This document shows positions 42,192-51,187 of a DNA stretch of 64,000 nt, one piece after another. The notes below the pieces were generated by a model. That model saw only the letters and a program-made list of their open reading frames with translations, ran no database searches and had not been told where the DNA came from. Numbering within the stretch: the stretch's first letter is position 1; the number at the start of each line of letters is the position of its first letter. Location of the stretch: positions 83,322-147,321 of the forward strand of contig CAVRJB010000006.1 of the NCBI GenBank assembly GCA_963721385.1. The letters run 5' to 3'. This DNA comes from DAOMFB01 sp963721385 (GTDB lineage Bacteria > Acidobacteriota > Thermoanaerobaculia > UBA5066). The position numbers and the translations under genes are program-made.

Positions 42192-43301
42192 ATGAAGTGT
42201 CGTGCACGCGGATTGGCTTGGCGTCTCTCCCCGGCCCTCGTGGGCCTGGCGATCACCGTTACGCTGCGGGCGCCGGCGCTCGCGGCACCGATCACCGGAG
42301 CGGAGGAGGACAAGCAGCAGAAAGGGATCGCCCTGATCGCTCGGGCACAGTCGCTGGAGAAACTCCTCGCATCGGACACCGGGCCCTTCCATCTGCGCGC
42401 TCACGTCACGCTCTTCGGCATGGTCGGGAAAACCGGAACCCTCGAGGGCGAATACCTGCTGTTCGCGGTCTCATCGGGACGGTGGTTCGAGCAGATCAGC
42501 TTCCCAGGGTATAGGGAGCTTTCCGGCCTGTACGACGGCGAGCGTTGGCGCAAGCGCAACGTCGTCGAGAAGCAGCTCCGTTTCCACGAGGTCGCGCAGA
42601 CGCTGAGCCCCGCGTACCACCTCGAGTTGCCCGGAGGCGCACAGATCGGCGAACTCCAGCAGAAGGAGGTCGCGGGAACGAAGGCTATCTGCATCGAGGC
42701 TTCACCCACCGCGGCGCTCTGGCAGAGTGACCGTGCGGGCATGGCAGCGATCAGCCCAGTGGGGATCAAAAGAGACTCTCAGGTGACGCTCTGCTTCGAA
42801 GCCAACAGTGGCCTGCTCCGGAGCGCGACTTATAAGACCGACCTGCCCCGGTTCGAGTACGAGGGCCAGGTCACGTCTGGCAAGAAAGTGTTCCCCAAAG
42901 TCCTGCGCTGCTACGAGGGAAAGGACCTCGTGGTCGAAGCGACAGTCGAGGAACTCGTCGAGGAGGAGGTTCAAGACCCGGCCGGTTTCGCCCCTCCGGC
43001 GGGTGCGGACAAGTGGACGTACTGCGCCAACCCGGATCCGCCACAGTTGCTGGTGAAGAAGCAACCGAACACGGACATTCTCGCCTTCAGCAAGGCACGC
43101 CGCCAGTTCGGGACGGTCCACTGCCTGGCCGAGGTCGGAACCGACGGGCGCATCCATGATCTTGTCTGGTTGCGGTTCGTGGCCCCCGGCCCGGCGGCGG
43201 CCGCCAAGGAGGCGGTGCAGGGGTGGGTCTACAAGCCGGCCACATGTGGCGGCGTTCCGGTGCCGGTGACCATCAACCTCGCGTATCTCGTCCCCCCGTG
43301 A
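42192..43301 (+). CDS. Exported protein with TonB C-terminal-like domain
   Basis: 369 residues from ATG 42192 (AAGAGGAGTTCGGCG upstream); the open frame runs further upstream but without coding character. Signal region RLSPALVGLAITVTLRAPALAA. A middle part of repeated beta strands (HLRAHVTLFGMVGKTGTLEG, EYLLFAVSSGRWFEQISFPG, YRELSGLYDGERWRKRN) resembles LolA/DUF4412-like beta folds, and the end (VGTDGRIHDLVWLRFVAPGP, EAVQGWVYKPATCGGVPVPV) is a TonB C-terminal-type domain as in energy-transducer proteins. No anchor helix beyond the signal is seen. Codon use is less GC-biased than in neighbours. Function unknown. Confidence 0.7.
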   Translation: MKCRARGLAWRLSPALVGLAITVTLRAPALAAPITGAEEDKQQKGIALIARAQSLEKLLASDTGPFHLRAHVTLFGMVGKTGTLEGEYLLFAVSSGRWFEQISFPGYRELSGLYDGERWRKRNVVEKQLRFHEVAQTLSPAYHLELPGGAQIGELQQKEVAGTKAICIEASPTAALWQSDRAGMAAISPVGIKRDSQVTLCFEANSGLLRSATYKTDLPRFEYEGQVTSGKKVFPKVLRCYEGKDLVVEATVEELVEEEVQDPAGFAPPAGADKWTYCANPDPPQLLVKKQPNTDILAFSKARRQFGTVHCLAEVGTDGRIHDLVWLRFVAPGPAAAAKEAVQGWVYKPATCGGVPVPVTINLAYLVPP

Positions 43302-43512
43302 TCCCCGTCTCTTTCTTCACTGCGTGACGCTCGCATTGTGCCCGGCGGGTAGAGGGCCGCTCGGCGCCGGTTCGCCCCCTCTCGCTGCGCGCGGAAACCT
43401 CTGGTGCGACGGTCCCGCGCCGCTCCGACCTCATCGCCGTCGCTCGCGACGCCTGGCAGCAGGTCGGCAGCGGGATGATCGACGCCAAGTCCAGCGGCGA
43501 AAGAGGAAGGGT

Positions 43513-43589
43513 TGGTACCCCCAGCGGGATTCGAACCCGCGATCTCTACCTTGAAAGGGTAGCGTCCTGGGCCGCTAGACGATGGGGGC
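43513..43589 (-). tRNA. tRNA-Glu (UUC)
   Basis: 74 nt plus encoded CCA. Acceptor GCCCCCA pairs with TGGGGGT; anticodon arm CTACC-CTTTCAA-GGTAG gives anticodon TTC; T arm GCGGG-TTCGAAT-CCCGC. The 3' CCA is encoded (43515-43513). Confidence 0.95.
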
Positions 43590-43612
43590 ACCCGGAGGAG
43601 ACTTCGAAATGC

Positions 43613-43689
43613 TGGTGAGCCGTGCTGGACTCGAACCAGCGACCCCCTGCTTAAAAGGCAGGTGCTCTAACCGACTGAGCTAACGGCCC
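43613..43689 (-). tRNA. tRNA-Lys (UUU)
   Basis: 74 nt plus encoded CCA. Acceptor GGGCCGT pairs with ACGGCTC; anticodon arm CCTGC-CTTTTAA-GCAGG gives anticodon TTT; T arm GCTGG-TTCGAGT-CCAGC. It is 23 bp upstream of tRNA-Glu and probably cotranscribed with it, downstream of purA. Confidence 0.96.
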
Positions 43690-43709
43690 CCGTCGGGGAG
43701 TCTAGCAAG

Positions 43710-45044
43710 TCAGCCGACCAGACTGGGTTTCAGCCAGGCGTCGAGCGCGGTGCCGGGCCGGACGATCGTCTCCTCGCGCCTCGCCCCGTTCGAAAGGAGC
43801 GCCACCTTCGTCTCGACGATCTCCTCGAGCGCGAGGACGTACTCCTGCGCGCGCCGGGGGAGCTTCTCGAAGCTCTCGACCCCCGCCGTCGGCGCGTTCC
43901 ACCCGGGAAAGGTGCGAAGAACGGGCCTGGCCCGCTCGTAGTGGTCCGCCCGCGCCGGGACCTCGGTTTCGCGCTTTCCGTCGATGTCGTAGCCGACGCA
44001 GATCTTCACTTCGGCGTGGTCGTCGAGGACGTCGAGCTTGGTGAGAGCGAGCGCGTCGATTCCGGAGAGCCTGACGGCGGTTCGCGCGACGACGGCGTCG
44101 AACCAGCCGACGCGCCGGGGCCGCCCGGTCACGGTGCCGAATTCGTTTCCGCGCTTCCGGATCCGCTCGCCCGTCTCGTCGAAGAGCTCCGTCGGGAAGG
44201 GGCCGGAGCCGACGCGCGTCGTATAGGCCTTCATGACGCCGATGACGGCGACGAGCGTCGAGGGGGAGATGCCGAGGCCGGTCGCCGCGCCCCCCGCGTT
44301 GCACGACGACGACGTCACGAAGGGGTAGGTGCCGTGGTCCACGTCGAGCATCGCGCCCTGCGCCCCCTCGCAGAGGAGCTTTGCCCCCGCCTTCAGGCGC
44401 TCGTCGAGGTAGGCGCTCGTGTTCGTGACGTAGCGGGCGAGCTGCCGCCCGCACTCGAGGTAGGTTTCGATCGTCTCCTCGACGTTCGGGGCGTCGAGGC
44501 CGTAGAAGTGCGAGAGGACCGACGCGTGGTGCGTCAGGAGCGGAGTCGCCACCTCCCGGAACCGGGCCGGGTCGACGAGGTCGGCGATCCGGATGCCGGT
44601 CCGGTTCGCCTTCGACTCGTACGCGGGTCCGATGCCGCGCGACGTCGTGCCGATGTTCGCCCCCGCGAGCGCCTTCTCGCGCGCGCCGTCGAGGAGGGCG
44701 TGCGTCGGGAGGATGACGTGCGCGCGGTCCGAGAGCTTCAGGTTGTCGTTGATCGTCACGCCGTTCGCGCGGAGCGACGCGATCTCCGATAGAAGAGCGC
44801 GCGGGTCGATGACGAGCCCGTTGCCGATGACGTTGACGACGCCGGGCCGGCAGATGCCCGACGGGACGAGGCGGAGGGCAAAGTGCTTGTCGCCGAACTT
44901 GACCGTGTGGCCGGCGTTGTGGCCGCCCTGGTAACGGGCCACGAGGTCGAAGGACGGGGAGATCAGGTCGACGACCTTCCCCTTCCCTTCGTCCCCCCAC
45001 TGGCCGCCGACGACGGCGACGGCGGAGCCTTTGACGCGTTTCAC
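43710..45044 (-). CDS. purA: Adenylosuccinate synthetase
   Basis: 444-residue GTP-dependent enzyme joining IMP and aspartate in AMP synthesis. P-loop-like GGQWGDEGKGKVVDLIS near the N-terminus with the catalytic Asp, RYQGGHNAGHTV (catalytic His), the IMP loop NIGTTSRGIGPAYESK, EGAQGAMLDVDHGTYPFVTSS, GVMKAYTTRVGSGPFPTEL, and TGRPRRVGWFDAVVAR with ALTKLDVLD (guanine recognition). Start is GTG 45044. The two tRNA genes follow 20 bp after the stop, so they may share the transcript. It is divergent from hutH, 23 bp apart. Confidence 0.97.
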   Translation of the reverse strand: MKRVKGSAVAVVGGQWGDEGKGKVVDLISPSFDLVARYQGGHNAGHTVKFGDKHFALRLVPSGICRPGVVNVIGNGLVIDPRALLSEIASLRANGVTINDNLKLSDRAHVILPTHALLDGAREKALAGANIGTTSRGIGPAYESKANRTGIRIADLVDPARFREVATPLLTHHASVLSHFYGLDAPNVEETIETYLECGRQLARYVTNTSAYLDERLKAGAKLLCEGAQGAMLDVDHGTYPFVTSSSCNAGGAATGLGISPSTLVAVIGVMKAYTTRVGSGPFPTELFDETGERIRKRGNEFGTVTGRPRRVGWFDAVVARTAVRLSGIDALALTKLDVLDDHAEVKICVGYDIDGKRETEVPARADHYERARPVLRTFPGWNAPTAGVESFEKLPRRAQEYVLALEEIVETKVALLSNGARREETIVRPGTALDAWLKPSLVG

Positions 45045-45067
45045 CGGTCGAGTCTACCCGAGCGGGA

Positions 45068-46618
45068 GTGCGAGAATGCCCGGGCTTGGCCGACGACGTT
45101 CTCCTCACCGGCGACGCCCTGACGCTCGACGCCCTCGTGGCGGTCGCGCGGCGCGGGGCGAAGGCGGCGCTCGCGCCGGCGGCCCGGGGCCGGGTGGCCG
45201 CGTCCCGCGCCGTGATCGACCGGGCGGTGGCCGAGAACCGTGTCGTCTACGGCGTCACCACCGGCTTCGGGAAGTTCGCCGACGTCGTCATTCCGCGCGA
45301 GAAGCTGGCGACGCTGCAGCTCAACCTCGTCCGGAGCCACGCGGCGGGCGTGGGGGAGCCTCTCGCGGGGGAGGCCGTCCGTGCCCTGATGCTCCTCCGG
45401 GCCAACTGTCTCGCGAAAGGCTTCTCCGGAGTGCGGCCCGAGACGCTCGAAACGCTCCTCGCCCTCCTGAACGCGGGGATCCACCCCGTCATTCCGTCGC
45501 AGGGCTCGGTCGGGGCGTCGGGGGATCTCGCGCCGCTGGCGCACCTCGCCCTTGCGGTGATCGGCGAGGGAGAGGTCTTCGTCGGCGGGAAGCGGCAGCC
45601 GGCCGCCGGGGCGCTCCGCGCGGCGGGAATCGCACCGGTGACGCTGCAGGCGAAGGAAGGGCTGGCCCTGATCAACGGGACCCAGATGATGACCGCCGTC
45701 GGCGCCCTCGCGCTGACGCGGCTGGAGCTCCTCCTGAAGGCGGCGGACCTCGTCGCCGCGATGACGATCGACGCGCTGAAGGGGACGGACGCCGCCTTTG
45801 ACCCGCGGATTCACGCGGCGCGCCCGCATCCGGGGCAGGCCGCGTCGGCGGCGAACCTCCGCGAGCTCCTCCGCGGGTCGGAGATCCGCGAGAGCCACCG
45901 CGGCTGCCACGAGGTTCAGGACGCGTACGCGCTGCGCTGCGCGCCCCAGGTGCACGGCGCCGTTCGCGACGCCGCCGCTCATGGGCGCCGGGTTCTCGAG
46001 ATCGAGATGAACGCTGCCACCGACAATCCGATGGTCTTCGCCGGCCCCGCGCCGGGGGAGGGGGAGCTGATCTCGGGAGGCAACTTCCACGGCGCGCCGG
46101 TGGCGCTCGTCTGCGATCACCTCGCCGCGGCGGCCGTCGATCTCGCGTCGATCTCCGAGCGGCGGACGGAGCGGCTGGTGAACCCCTCGCTGTCGTTTGA
46201 CCTGCCGGCCTTCCTCGTCGAAGAGGGGGGGCTCAATTCGGGACTGATGATGATTCACGTCACGGCCGCGGCCCTGGTCTCCGAGGGGAAGACAAACGCG
46301 TTTCCCGCGTCGGTCGACTCGATCCCGACGTCGGCCGGCAAGGAGGACCACGTCTCGATGGGGCCGATCGCCGCGCGGAAGCTCGCGCGGAACGTCGAGC
46401 TCCTGGAGACGGTCCTCGCGATCGAGCTCCTCGCCGCCGCGCAGGCGCTCGACCTCCGCCGGCCGCTCCGCTCCTCGCCGATCCTCGAGAAAGCGCACGA
46501 GCGGCTCCGCGCGAAGGTGCCGTTCTGGTCGGCGGACCGCCCCGCGGCGCCGGCCATCGAAGGGGCGCGGGAGGTCCTGTCGGCGGATCTCGCCGACCTC
46601 TTCGCCCCGCTCGCCTAG
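45068..46618 (+). CDS. hutH: Histidine ammonia-lyase
   Basis: 516-residue enzyme removing ammonia from histidine to give urocanate. The self-made MIO cofactor motif is present as GSVGASGDLAPLAHLAL (Ala-Ser-Gly near residue 151). Other family blocks: VYGVTTGFGKFADVVI, LQLNLVRSHAAGVGEPL, EGLALINGTQMMTAVGALAL, QDAYALRCAPQVHGA, ATDNPMVF and DSIPTSAGKEDHVSMGPIAA. I give GTG 45068; a TTG at 45086 would start LADDVLLTGDAL, also plausible. hutU, the next pathway step, is 7.7 kb downstream on the same strand. Its stop overlaps by 4 bp the stop of the convergent ATPase gene. Confidence 0.96.
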   Translation: MRECPGLADDVLLTGDALTLDALVAVARRGAKAALAPAARGRVAASRAVIDRAVAENRVVYGVTTGFGKFADVVIPREKLATLQLNLVRSHAAGVGEPLAGEAVRALMLLRANCLAKGFSGVRPETLETLLALLNAGIHPVIPSQGSVGASGDLAPLAHLALAVIGEGEVFVGGKRQPAAGALRAAGIAPVTLQAKEGLALINGTQMMTAVGALALTRLELLLKAADLVAAMTIDALKGTDAAFDPRIHAARPHPGQAASAANLRELLRGSEIRESHRGCHEVQDAYALRCAPQVHGAVRDAAAHGRRVLEIEMNAATDNPMVFAGPAPGEGELISGGNFHGAPVALVCDHLAAAAVDLASISERRTERLVNPSLSFDLPAFLVEEGGLNSGLMMIHVTAAALVSEGKTNAFPASVDSIPTSAGKEDHVSMGPIAARKLARNVELLETVLAIELLAAAQALDLRRPLRSSPILEKAHERLRAKVPFWSADRPAAPAIEGAREVLSADLADLFAPLA

Positions 46619-48516
46619 GCGAGCGCGTCCGCGAGCGCGGACGGCAGCTCCGCGGCCGGGAGGCCGCTCTCCCGGAACGCCCTGCGGGGGAGGCTCGAAA
46701 GCTCGGGGGGAAGGACTGGCAGCCGCGCGAGACCGGCGGGGAGGCGGTTGAGGAGGAGGCCCGGAGAGGCCTTCCGTCGGACCAGCGCCTCCGCGATGCC
46801 GCCAGCGGCTTCGAGCGAGGAAGCGTCGAGCGACGAGACGACGAGGAAGCGCCCCTTCGCGAGGAGGGCGGAGATCTCCCGGCTCCGGGTCTCGAAGCCG
46901 GCGTAGAGGCCGTCGAAGGCGCGGAAGAAGTCGGCGAGGTCCGAGAGGAAGCCGAAGCCGAGCGAGGAGTCGGCCAGCCTGAGGACGGCGGCGGCGCCGC
47001 GCGAAGCGCCCGAGAGCGCGCGCGATAGGAGAGAGTCCTCCCGGAGGAACCAGCGGAGGGCGTCGTTTGAGAGCAGCTCCACCATCCGGTCGGGGGCGGA
47101 GAGGAAGTCGAGGCCGCGGGACGCGGGGGGCGTGTCGAGGACGATGAGGTCGAAGGCCCCGTCCCGCGACTGCTCGTAGAGCGCTTCGACGCCCATGTAC
47201 TCGAGGACGCCCGGGAGCGAGTCGACGAGCCCCGTGTAAAGCCGGTTCTCCCGGATCCGCTTCAACGCTGCGGGGGGCGCGACGCGCGCGAGGAGACTCT
47301 CGAACGTCGCTTTCGGGTCGATCTGGAGGGCGTGGAGCGATCCCCCCCGTGGCAGCCCGGAAGCCGGCACCTCGACGGGAGCGGCTCTCTTCCGCTCGGC
47401 TTCGGGAAGGCCGAGCGCCTGGGCGAGGCGGCGCGCGGGGTCGACTGTCAGGACGAGCGCCCGGCGGCCCCGGCGCGCGGCCGCGAGCCCCGCGGCGGCG
47501 GCGAGCGTCGTCTTTCCGACTCCCCCGGGGCCGGTCAGGGCGAGGAGGGGAGCGTCGGTCAGCCAGGACGCGAAATCGAGCCTGCAGGAAAGGGGAACTG
47601 AGGCCGAGAGATCTTCCGCTGCCCGTTCCGGTCTGGAACTCGTCGGCTCGACGGGAACGGCCCGCTTCGGCGCCGCGAAACTCTCTTCGAAGGTGGACAG
47701 AAAGATCTCGAAGAACGCCGCGCGCGCTTTCGAAGAGCGGTCCTCCCCGAACGCCTCGATCTCCGGAATCCGAATGATCGGCATTGCGGTCGCCGGCAGC
47801 GTCTCCGGCCTTCCACTCCGGCCGATCCGGTTGACGACGACGAGCGCCGTCGAGAGCCCGGCGTCCCTCTTCGCCGACTCCGAGAGCTCCTCGGCTTCGC
47901 GCGCCGCGAACTCGGCCGGCTCGGCCACGACGACGAGGGCCGCGGTGGCGGAATCGGCGAGGATCCGGTCGACGTCGGTGCCGACCTTCCGGAGCGGGCC
48001 GGCCGGCGTCGTCCGGAGGAGGGTCCGCGGGAGCGACAGGAGGGAACGGGCGTGGCCGGTCGCAGGCGCGTCGAGGACGAGGAGGTCGTACCGGGGCTCT
48101 GCTTTCGTCGACCTTTTTCGGCGGAACAGCTCGCGGGCCTTTCCGAGAAGGAGAAGGTCGGGGAGGCCGGGCGTCGCGCGGGTGAAGTAGCGGAAGGTCG
48201 AGGAGGCGAGGATCCGGTCCCCGACGAACCGGAACGGCGCGACCGTCCTGACGAAGTCGGCGAGGAGGTCTTCGAAGGTGGCGGTCAGCGTCCGAAGGTC
48301 CGGCGCGACCTCGGCCTCCACGTAGCCGGCGTCCTCCTTCCCGAAGAGCCGCGCCGCGTCGCCGCGGCCGTCGCTCGAGACGAGCAGGACGCTGCACCCC
48401 GAGCGCGCAGCCAGGGCCGCAAGGGCGGCCGCGACGGTCGTCTTCCCCACGCCCCCCTTGCCCGACACGACGAGGAGCCGGCGGGTGAAGAGGCCGGAGA
48501 GGCGGTCGTCCTTCAC
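46615..48516 (-). CDS. Fused double ArsA-type (BagAB-like) P-loop ATPase
   Basis: 633 residues with two complete deviant-Walker ATPase halves. Half 1 (about 1-310): P-loop VVSGKGGVGKTTVAAALAAL, A-loop-like SSDGRGDAARLFGKEDAGY, switch LLVLDAPATGHARSLLSLP. Half 2 (about 315-633): LTGPGGVGKTTLAAAAGLA, LTVDPARRLAQALGLPEAE, LIVLDTPPASRGLDFLSAPD. Phrases such as DPARRLAQALG and the two-half order match the actinobacterial Rv3679/Rv3680 (BagA-BagB) pair, there two separate genes; here they are one chain. There is no ArsB or arsenic-binding Cys motif, so arsenite export is unlikely. GTG 48516 starts it. Confidence 0.88.
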   Translation of the reverse strand: MKDDRLSGLFTRRLLVVSGKGGVGKTTVAAALAALAARSGCSVLLVSSDGRGDAARLFGKEDAGYVEAEVAPDLRTLTATFEDLLADFVRTVAPFRFVGDRILASSTFRYFTRATPGLPDLLLLGKARELFRRKRSTKAEPRYDLLVLDAPATGHARSLLSLPRTLLRTTPAGPLRKVGTDVDRILADSATAALVVVAEPAEFAAREAEELSESAKRDAGLSTALVVVNRIGRSGRPETLPATAMPIIRIPEIEAFGEDRSSKARAAFFEIFLSTFEESFAAPKRAVPVEPTSSRPERAAEDLSASVPLSCRLDFASWLTDAPLLALTGPGGVGKTTLAAAAGLAAARRGRRALVLTVDPARRLAQALGLPEAERKRAAPVEVPASGLPRGGSLHALQIDPKATFESLLARVAPPAALKRIRENRLYTGLVDSLPGVLEYMGVEALYEQSRDGAFDLIVLDTPPASRGLDFLSAPDRMVELLSNDALRWFLREDSLLSRALSGASRGAAAVLRLADSSLGFGFLSDLADFFRAFDGLYAGFETRSREISALLAKGRFLVVSSLDASSLEAAGGIAEALVRRKASPGLLLNRLPAGLARLPVLPPELSSLPRRAFRESGLPAAELPSALADALA

Positions 48517-48623
48517 ATCACGCGAGGAGGTGAAGCGGGCCGGCGGGGCGTGCTTCGGAATTCCTTCGCGCCCGTGAATGGGGACATAATCGTGACTCTA
48601 GCAGGCGCCCGAAGGAGACGATC

Positions 48624-48905
48624 GTGACCGACACTTTCTTTTCCCAGATCCGGTCCCGCGGTGAGGAGTTCTTCACCCAGGTGTCCAACAACCTGATGTC
48701 GAACCCGGCCTTCATCGAGGTCCTGAAGAAGGGCGTCGCCGCAAAGGAAGAGGTCGACAAGCGCGTCGCCGAGGCGTTGAAGACGATGAACGTCGCGAGC
48801 CGCAAGGAGACGTCGAAGCTGGAGCACCGGATCGAGGCCCTCGAGTCCGAGCTCGCCGACCTGAAGTCGAAGCTGAAGGCCGTTTCCGGCCGGAAGAAGA
48901 AGTAA
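48624..48905 (+). CDS. Small phasin/PhaF-like coiled-coil protein
   Basis: 93 residues from GTG 48624, with GAAGGAGACGATC upstream. A helical N-part (FFSQIRSRGEEFFTQVSNNL, FIEVLKKGVAAKEEVDKRVA) leads to the motif VASRKETSKLEHRIEALESE and a basic end GRKKK. The xSRxExxxLxxRixxLE motif at the start of a coiled coil is the same as in PhaF-type granule proteins and in the second phasin gene here (VPTRRELKDLTQKVDTL). Such proteins coat polyhydroxyalkanoate granules or bind DNA through a basic tail. It is followed 9 bp later by the epimerase-like gene, so it heads an operon. Confidence 0.75.
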   Translation: MTDTFFSQIRSRGEEFFTQVSNNLMSNPAFIEVLKKGVAAKEEVDKRVAEALKTMNVASRKETSKLEHRIEALESELADLKSKLKAVSGRKKK

Positions 48906-48914
48906 GAAAAGAAA

Positions 48915-50123
48915 ATGGCCGACGCGGCGGGCGAGTCGAAGAACGGAAGCCCCGGCCGCCGGAGGCGCGGCGGACGCGTCGTGGCCTTCGCCCCGGCGGT
49001 GAAGCGGCCGAAGGTCGTCGTGACGGGCGGCGCCGGCCCGCTCGGGGCCCGGTTCATCCGGGCTCTCGCAGCCCGGGAGACCCACGACATCGTCGTCTTC
49101 GACCTCGTCCCGATGGCGGAAGCGCCGGCCGACGTGAGGCATCGCTTCCTCGACCTGAACCTGCCCCATGCGGACGGCACCGTCTTCAAGCTCCTGAAGG
49201 AGGAGAAGCCGGACACGGTCGTGCACCTCGCCCAGATCCGCAGCCCCTCCCGGCAGTCGACGTACGTCCACGAGCTGAACGCGATCGGATCCCTCCACGT
49301 CCTCGCGGCGTCGGGGGAAGCGCGCGTCTCGCGCGTGATCCTCGGCTCGACGACGCTCGTCTACGGCGCGCGGGGCGACAACCCGAACTTCCTCACCGAG
49401 GAGCACCCGCTTCGGCCCGATCCGCAGGACCGCTTCGTCCGTGACTTCGTCGAGGCGGAGAGCCACGCCCGGACCCACGTCCGGCGCCACCCGGAGGCGA
49501 AGGTCGCCATCCTCCGGTTCGCGCCGTTCCTGTCGGCCGACGTCCGCGACTACCGCGCCAAGGCGCTCGCGATGCCGCTCGCCGTCTCGCTCATGGGCTA
49601 CGACCCGCTTCTCCAGGCGCTCCACACGGATGACGCCGTCCAGGCGATCCTCCTCGCGCTCGACGACCGGGAGGCGGCCGGCGTCTTCAACATCGCGCCC
49701 GAGGGAGTGATTCCCCTCTCGACAGCGCGGCTACTCTTCGGGTCCCTCGCCGTTCCGGTTCCGCATGGCCTGGCCTACGCTCTCTACGAGGCCGCATGGG
49801 AGCTGGGCGTGGGGCTCTTCCCGGGGATCCACGCCCACTACCTCCGCTACCTCTGCGTTGCCGACAACCGCAAGGCCCGCAAGGTCCTCGGGTTCGCGCC
49901 ACGGCGGACGACGCTCGAGGCGATGCTCGAGGCGGCGCGGGCCCGGAGGGGCGGCACGGGGCTTCTCGACTTCGACAAGCTGGACGCGGCGGCTCGCGTC
50001 GCCGCGTATCACTACCAGACGCGGGTGAAGCCCCCGGGCGTCCCCGTGACCGAGTGGGCGGAGACGCCGGCGCGGCCCCGCCGCCGCGCGGCGCAAGGGC
50101 CCGAGGCGGAGGTGGCGTCGTGA
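48915..50123 (+). CDS. NAD(P)-dependent epimerase/dehydratase-family protein
   Basis: 402-residue extended SDR protein. A basic N-terminal tail of about 30 residues is followed by the nucleotide fold VVVTGGAGPLGARFIRALAA, DIVVFDLVP, HLAQIRSPSRQSTYVHELNA and LGSTTLVYGARGDNPNFLTE. The active-site Tyr-x3-Lys is not in its usual form: the Tyr seems to be kept only in the LVYGA position and the Lys is not evident, so catalysis is uncertain. The C-terminal part (HAHYLRYLCVADNRKARKVL, GFAPRRTTLEAMLEAAR) matches this subfamily. It is coupled to the acyltransferase by a GTGA overlap; the same pair occurs in actinobacteria (galE2 and its neighbour). Confidence 0.85.
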   Translation: MADAAGESKNGSPGRRRRGGRVVAFAPAVKRPKVVVTGGAGPLGARFIRALAARETHDIVVFDLVPMAEAPADVRHRFLDLNLPHADGTVFKLLKEEKPDTVVHLAQIRSPSRQSTYVHELNAIGSLHVLAASGEARVSRVILGSTTLVYGARGDNPNFLTEEHPLRPDPQDRFVRDFVEAESHARTHVRRHPEAKVAILRFAPFLSADVRDYRAKALAMPLAVSLMGYDPLLQALHTDDAVQAILLALDDREAAGVFNIAPEGVIPLSTARLLFGSLAVPVPHGLAYALYEAAWELGVGLFPGIHAHYLRYLCVADNRKARKVLGFAPRRTTLEAMLEAARARRGGTGLLDFDKLDAAARVAAYHYQTRVKPPGVPVTEWAETPARPRRRAAQGPEAEVAS

Positions 50124-51142
50124 GCGCCTCCCGGAAGCCCCACGCGGCAAGGGCCGCCGGAAATCCTGCGGCGAAAGGGCCGGCGCCGGTCGTCGAGCAC
50201 GTCCCGGACGCCGCCTTCGCACCGAGCCTCGTGCCGCTGGCGCCGGCCGGGCCGTACGCGTCGTGGCTCGGGGAGGCCGCACGCTTTCTGGCGAAGAACC
50301 CGCAGATCTCGTCGCCCCGCGCGGCGGCCGATCTCTGGAACCTCTTCCGGCACCGCGCGCGAAGCCTCGACCTCGACGACTTCGGGTTCGACGAGCCGGC
50401 CGCGAGGGAATGGTGGCCGCTCTTCGAGTTCCTCTACCGCGTCTGGTGGCGCGTCTCGGTGACCGGCCTCTCGAACGTGCCCGGGACCGGACGGGCGCTC
50501 CTCGTCGCGAACCACTCCGGCGTCCTTCCGTGGGACGGGGCGATGATCAAGACGGGCCTGAGGCTCGAGCACCCCGCCCGCCGCGACGCCCGGATGCTGA
50601 TCCTCGACATGTTCACGATGCTGCCTTTCCTGCAGCCGTGGCTCCGCCAGATGGGCGAGGTGCGGGCCTGCCCGGAGAACGGCGAGCGGCTCCTGAAGAG
50701 GGACGAGCTGGTCTGCGTCTTCCCGGAGGGAATCAAGGGGGTCGGCAAACTCTACCGCGACAGGTACCGCCTCGCGCGCTTCGGGCGGGGCGGCTTCGTT
50801 CGCCTCGCGCTCAAGAGCCGCGCGCCGATCATCCCGGTGACGGTCGTCGGCGCCGAGGAGATCTACCCGAACCTCCTCCGCCTCGACTTCATCGGGCGCC
50901 CGATCGGGCTTCCGTACTTCCCGATCACGCCGTTTTTCCCGGCCCTCGGCCCGCTCGGGGCGATTCCCCTCCCGACGAAGTGGTGGATCGACTTCGGGAA
51001 GCCGATCGTCTTCGAGCACGGGCCCGAGCTGGCCGACCGGCCGATGATCGTGAACGAGCTGGCGGACAAGGTCCGGACGACGCTTCAGACGATGATCGAC
51101 TCCCGCCTCGCGCGTCGCGGGGACGTCTTCACGGGCGAGTAG
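50120..51142 (+). CDS. Lysophospholipid acyltransferase family protein
   Basis: 340-residue PlsC-related acyltransferase. A long N-terminal region (about 1-110) precedes the catalytic domain: VANHSGVLPWDGAMI contains the His-Asp pair in the HX6D-like form seen in this subfamily, LDMFTMLPFLQPWLRQMGEV, VFPEGIKGVGKLYRDRYRLA (the FPEG block) and APIIPVTVVGAEEIYPNLLR. It would transfer an acyl group from acyl-CoA or acyl-ACP to a lyso-lipid or another alcohol. The GTG start overlaps the epimerase stop. In such pairs the epimerase probably prepares or modifies the acceptor; this is inference. Confidence 0.88.
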   Translation: MSASRKPHAARAAGNPAAKGPAPVVEHVPDAAFAPSLVPLAPAGPYASWLGEAARFLAKNPQISSPRAAADLWNLFRHRARSLDLDDFGFDEPAAREWWPLFEFLYRVWWRVSVTGLSNVPGTGRALLVANHSGVLPWDGAMIKTGLRLEHPARRDARMLILDMFTMLPFLQPWLRQMGEVRACPENGERLLKRDELVCVFPEGIKGVGKLYRDRYRLARFGRGGFVRLALKSRAPIIPVTVVGAEEIYPNLLRLDFIGRPIGLPYFPITPFFPALGPLGAIPLPTKWWIDFGKPIVFEHGPELADRPMIVNELADKVRTTLQTMIDSRLARRGDVFTGE

Positions 51143-51187
51143 GAGCGCCCCGGCCCGGAGGCTGGTATCGTTCGATCGACTCCAGGC

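Noticed and set aside
46615..48516. Arsenite-transport ATPase ArsA
   Set aside because: No arsenite-binding cysteine triad, no ArsB/ArsR/ArsD nearby; motifs fit the BagAB-like group better.
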